Below are positions 4,932 through 5,897 of a stretch of DNA of 5,897 nucleotides, in pieces. Position 1 is the stretch's first letter, and each line of letters opens with the position of its first letter. This DNA is from Clostridia bacterium. GTDB lineage: Bacteria > Bacillota_A > Clostridia > Oscillospirales > CAG-272. The stretch spans positions 1 to 5,897 of the forward strand of contig JAFTKI010000040.1 of assembly GCA_017453335.1 (NCBI GenBank), written 5' to 3'. The position numbers and the translations under genes were made by a program. The notes below the pieces were generated by a model. It was not told where the DNA came from, searched no databases, and saw nothing but the letters and a program-made list of their open reading frames with translations.

Positions 4932-5897
4932 TTAGCCCTCCTTCGCAATCATCGTTGCCGCATCGAGCAACAGGTTTTCCGAGAAAGCGGCTCCTACGAG
5001 CTGTACACCGCCTGCCACCACAGCGGGAAGTCCCGTGATTGATGCAGGGGAAGTGTAAAGGTTTTCCTCGAATGCGAAATGCTTGTTTGCTTGGAGCTGC
5101 TCCTCTGTATAAGTCATAGACGAGCAAGCGGGCATCAGAACGGCATCAAACTCGGAGAAGAGCTTTGCCAGTTCCTCCGAAATCACTCTGCGGCATCTCA
5201 GACACTTGTCGTATACCTTCATATAGTTTTCGGTAGAAAGTGTTTCCGAGCCGAAAATGATCGCGGTTTTGAGCAGATCGCCAAACGCTTCGGTACGGCT
5301 ATTGGTATAAAGCTCGTCGATTCCCGAGAAGTTTTCTGCGCGATGACCGTATTTCACGCCGTCATAGCGAGATACGTTGTTGCACAGCTCAGCGCACATC
5401 AGCACGTTCCAGGCAGGTCTTGCAGAGGCAATCACGCTGTTCTCAACGGGGACGACCTCCACGCCGTTTGCCTTCAATGCATCCACAGCCGCGTCCAGCT
5501 TTGCCTTGACGTCGGCATTGAGCGTGTCATTCATAGAGGTGAGTAGGGCCACGCGGCGCAAGCTTGCGCGCGGCGCATTCTTTTTGAGCTTTGCGCAAAG
5601 CTCGTTGGAGTGGCTGGTTCCGTCCTTGGCATCGTGTCCTGCGACCGCGTCAAGGATCTCGCGGCAATCTTCTGCTTTTCCTGCAAGAATGCTGACCGTT
5701 TCACCCGAGCAAGCCACGGGAACGGTACCGTAACGGGAGACTGTTCCGTAAGTGGGCTTGAGGCTGACCAGTCCGCTTTGCGCTGCGGCACGTCTTACCG
5801 AGCCGTTTACGTCAAGACAAATCGCTGCCATAGCCTCACCCGAGGTAACGATTTCGGCAGATGCGTTTTTGATTGCTCCGTCCTGTACAAGCGCACC
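4932..5897 (-). CDS. gatA: GatA-like amidotransferase subunit A, partial and with degenerate amidase signature
   Basis: The C-terminal 321 residues are in the window; the N-terminus, including the catalytic Lys region, lies beyond the right edge. GatA normally releases ammonia from Gln for GatB. Identity is clear from SGLVSLKPTYGTVSRYG, AVAGHDAKD, VSRYDGVKYGHRA, TEAFG and SITGLPA, and from its place just before gatB. The amidase signature is not normal. Aligning the visible GAIKNASAEIVTSG...DVNGS without gaps to the usual GGSSGGSAAAVAAG...DTGGS keeps the nucleophile Ser (visible residue 33, codon 5799-5801), but the cis-Ser position is Ile (residue 9, codon 5871-5873) and the glycine loop is gone. 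Further changes are CSGET for SSLDQ, Asn279 (5061-5063) for a conserved Asp before YT, and a shortened loop between GLPA and GVQLVG. The frame is intact, so this is a divergent protein, perhaps catalytically impaired, rather than an obvious pseudogene. Confidence 0.88.
   Translation of the reverse strand, partial: GALVQDGAIKNASAEIVTSGEAMAAICLDVNGSVRRAAAQSGLVSLKPTYGTVSRYGTVPVACSGETVSILAGKAEDCREILDAVAGHDAKDGTSHSNELCAKLKKNAPRASLRRVALLTSMNDTLNADVKAKLDAAVDALKANGVEVVPVENSVIASARPAWNVLMCAELCNNVSRYDGVKYGHRAENFSGIDELYTNSRTEAFGDLLKTAIIFGSETLSTENYMKVYDKCLRCRRVISEELAKLFSEFDAVLMPACSSMTYTEEQLQANKHFAFEENLYTSPASITGLPAVVAGGVQLVGAAFSENLLLDAATMIAKEG
4937..4943 (-). promoter_or_regulatory. Ribosome binding site of gatB inside the end of gatA
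   Basis: On the minus strand AAGGAGG lies within the last codons of gatA and nine bases before the gatB ATG at 4927. It decides the gatB start and indicates translational coupling of the two subunits. Confidence 0.85.

Noticed and set aside
3473..5038. A 521-codon plus-strand open frame opposite gatB and the end of gatA.
   Set aside because: It is the antisense shadow of gatB, caused by codon bias. Its translation is Cys/His/Val-rich with no domain, and its start lies just after the terminator without a ribosome site.

Overview
The window looks like chromosomal DNA from a gut-type Clostridia bacterium (Bacillota, probably Oscillospirales or a relative). The reasons are the strong AGGAGG-type Shine-Dalgarno sites, a consensus -35/-10 promoter, the gatA-gatB order, and a leading palindrome-rich intergenic element of a type I recall from many gut Clostridia. 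The lineage is an inference; there is no rRNA or other taxonomic marker.

Layout. Positions 1-288 hold no credible gene. They are a mosaic of short hairpins, probably a non-coding intergenic repeat cut by the left window edge. A very strong promoter (312-340) then starts a rightward set of four genes. The first is a small zinc-ribbon protein with a DUF2007-like domain (375-938). The second is a xylose-isomerase-like TIM-barrel sugar phosphate isomerase/epimerase (1010-1924). After a 198-base gap containing a broken or cryptic 40-codon reading frame come a calcineurin-like metallophosphoesterase (2123-2911) and, 10 bases on, a small HAD-fold phosphatase resembling the HAD domains of 'Swiss Army Knife' RNA-repair proteins (2922-3398). 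A perfect 13-bp hairpin flanked by A and T tracts (about 3417-3460) is a bidirectional terminator shared with the converging genes on the other strand.

The minus strand carries gatB (3485-4927) and, four bases upstream of it, gatA (4932 to beyond the right edge). Together these would form the GatAB core of the tRNA-dependent amidotransferase that makes Gln-tRNA(Gln) and/or Asn-tRNA(Asn). GatB is full length and keeps its zinc cysteines and most signature motifs.

The most unexpected signal is in gatA. Its reading frame is intact and recognisably GatA, but the amidase signature is degenerate. An ungapped alignment by eye puts Ile where the cis-Ser of the Ser-cisSer-Lys triad should be, the glycine-rich loop is lost, and other conserved blocks are altered or shortened. 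The nucleophile Ser appears to be kept. The second point of interest is the metallophosphoesterase/HAD pair, which may act in RNA or nucleotide end repair and is preceded by a remnant whose stop overlaps the next start as ATGA. No CRISPR array, tRNA, rRNA, transposase or phage structural gene was seen.
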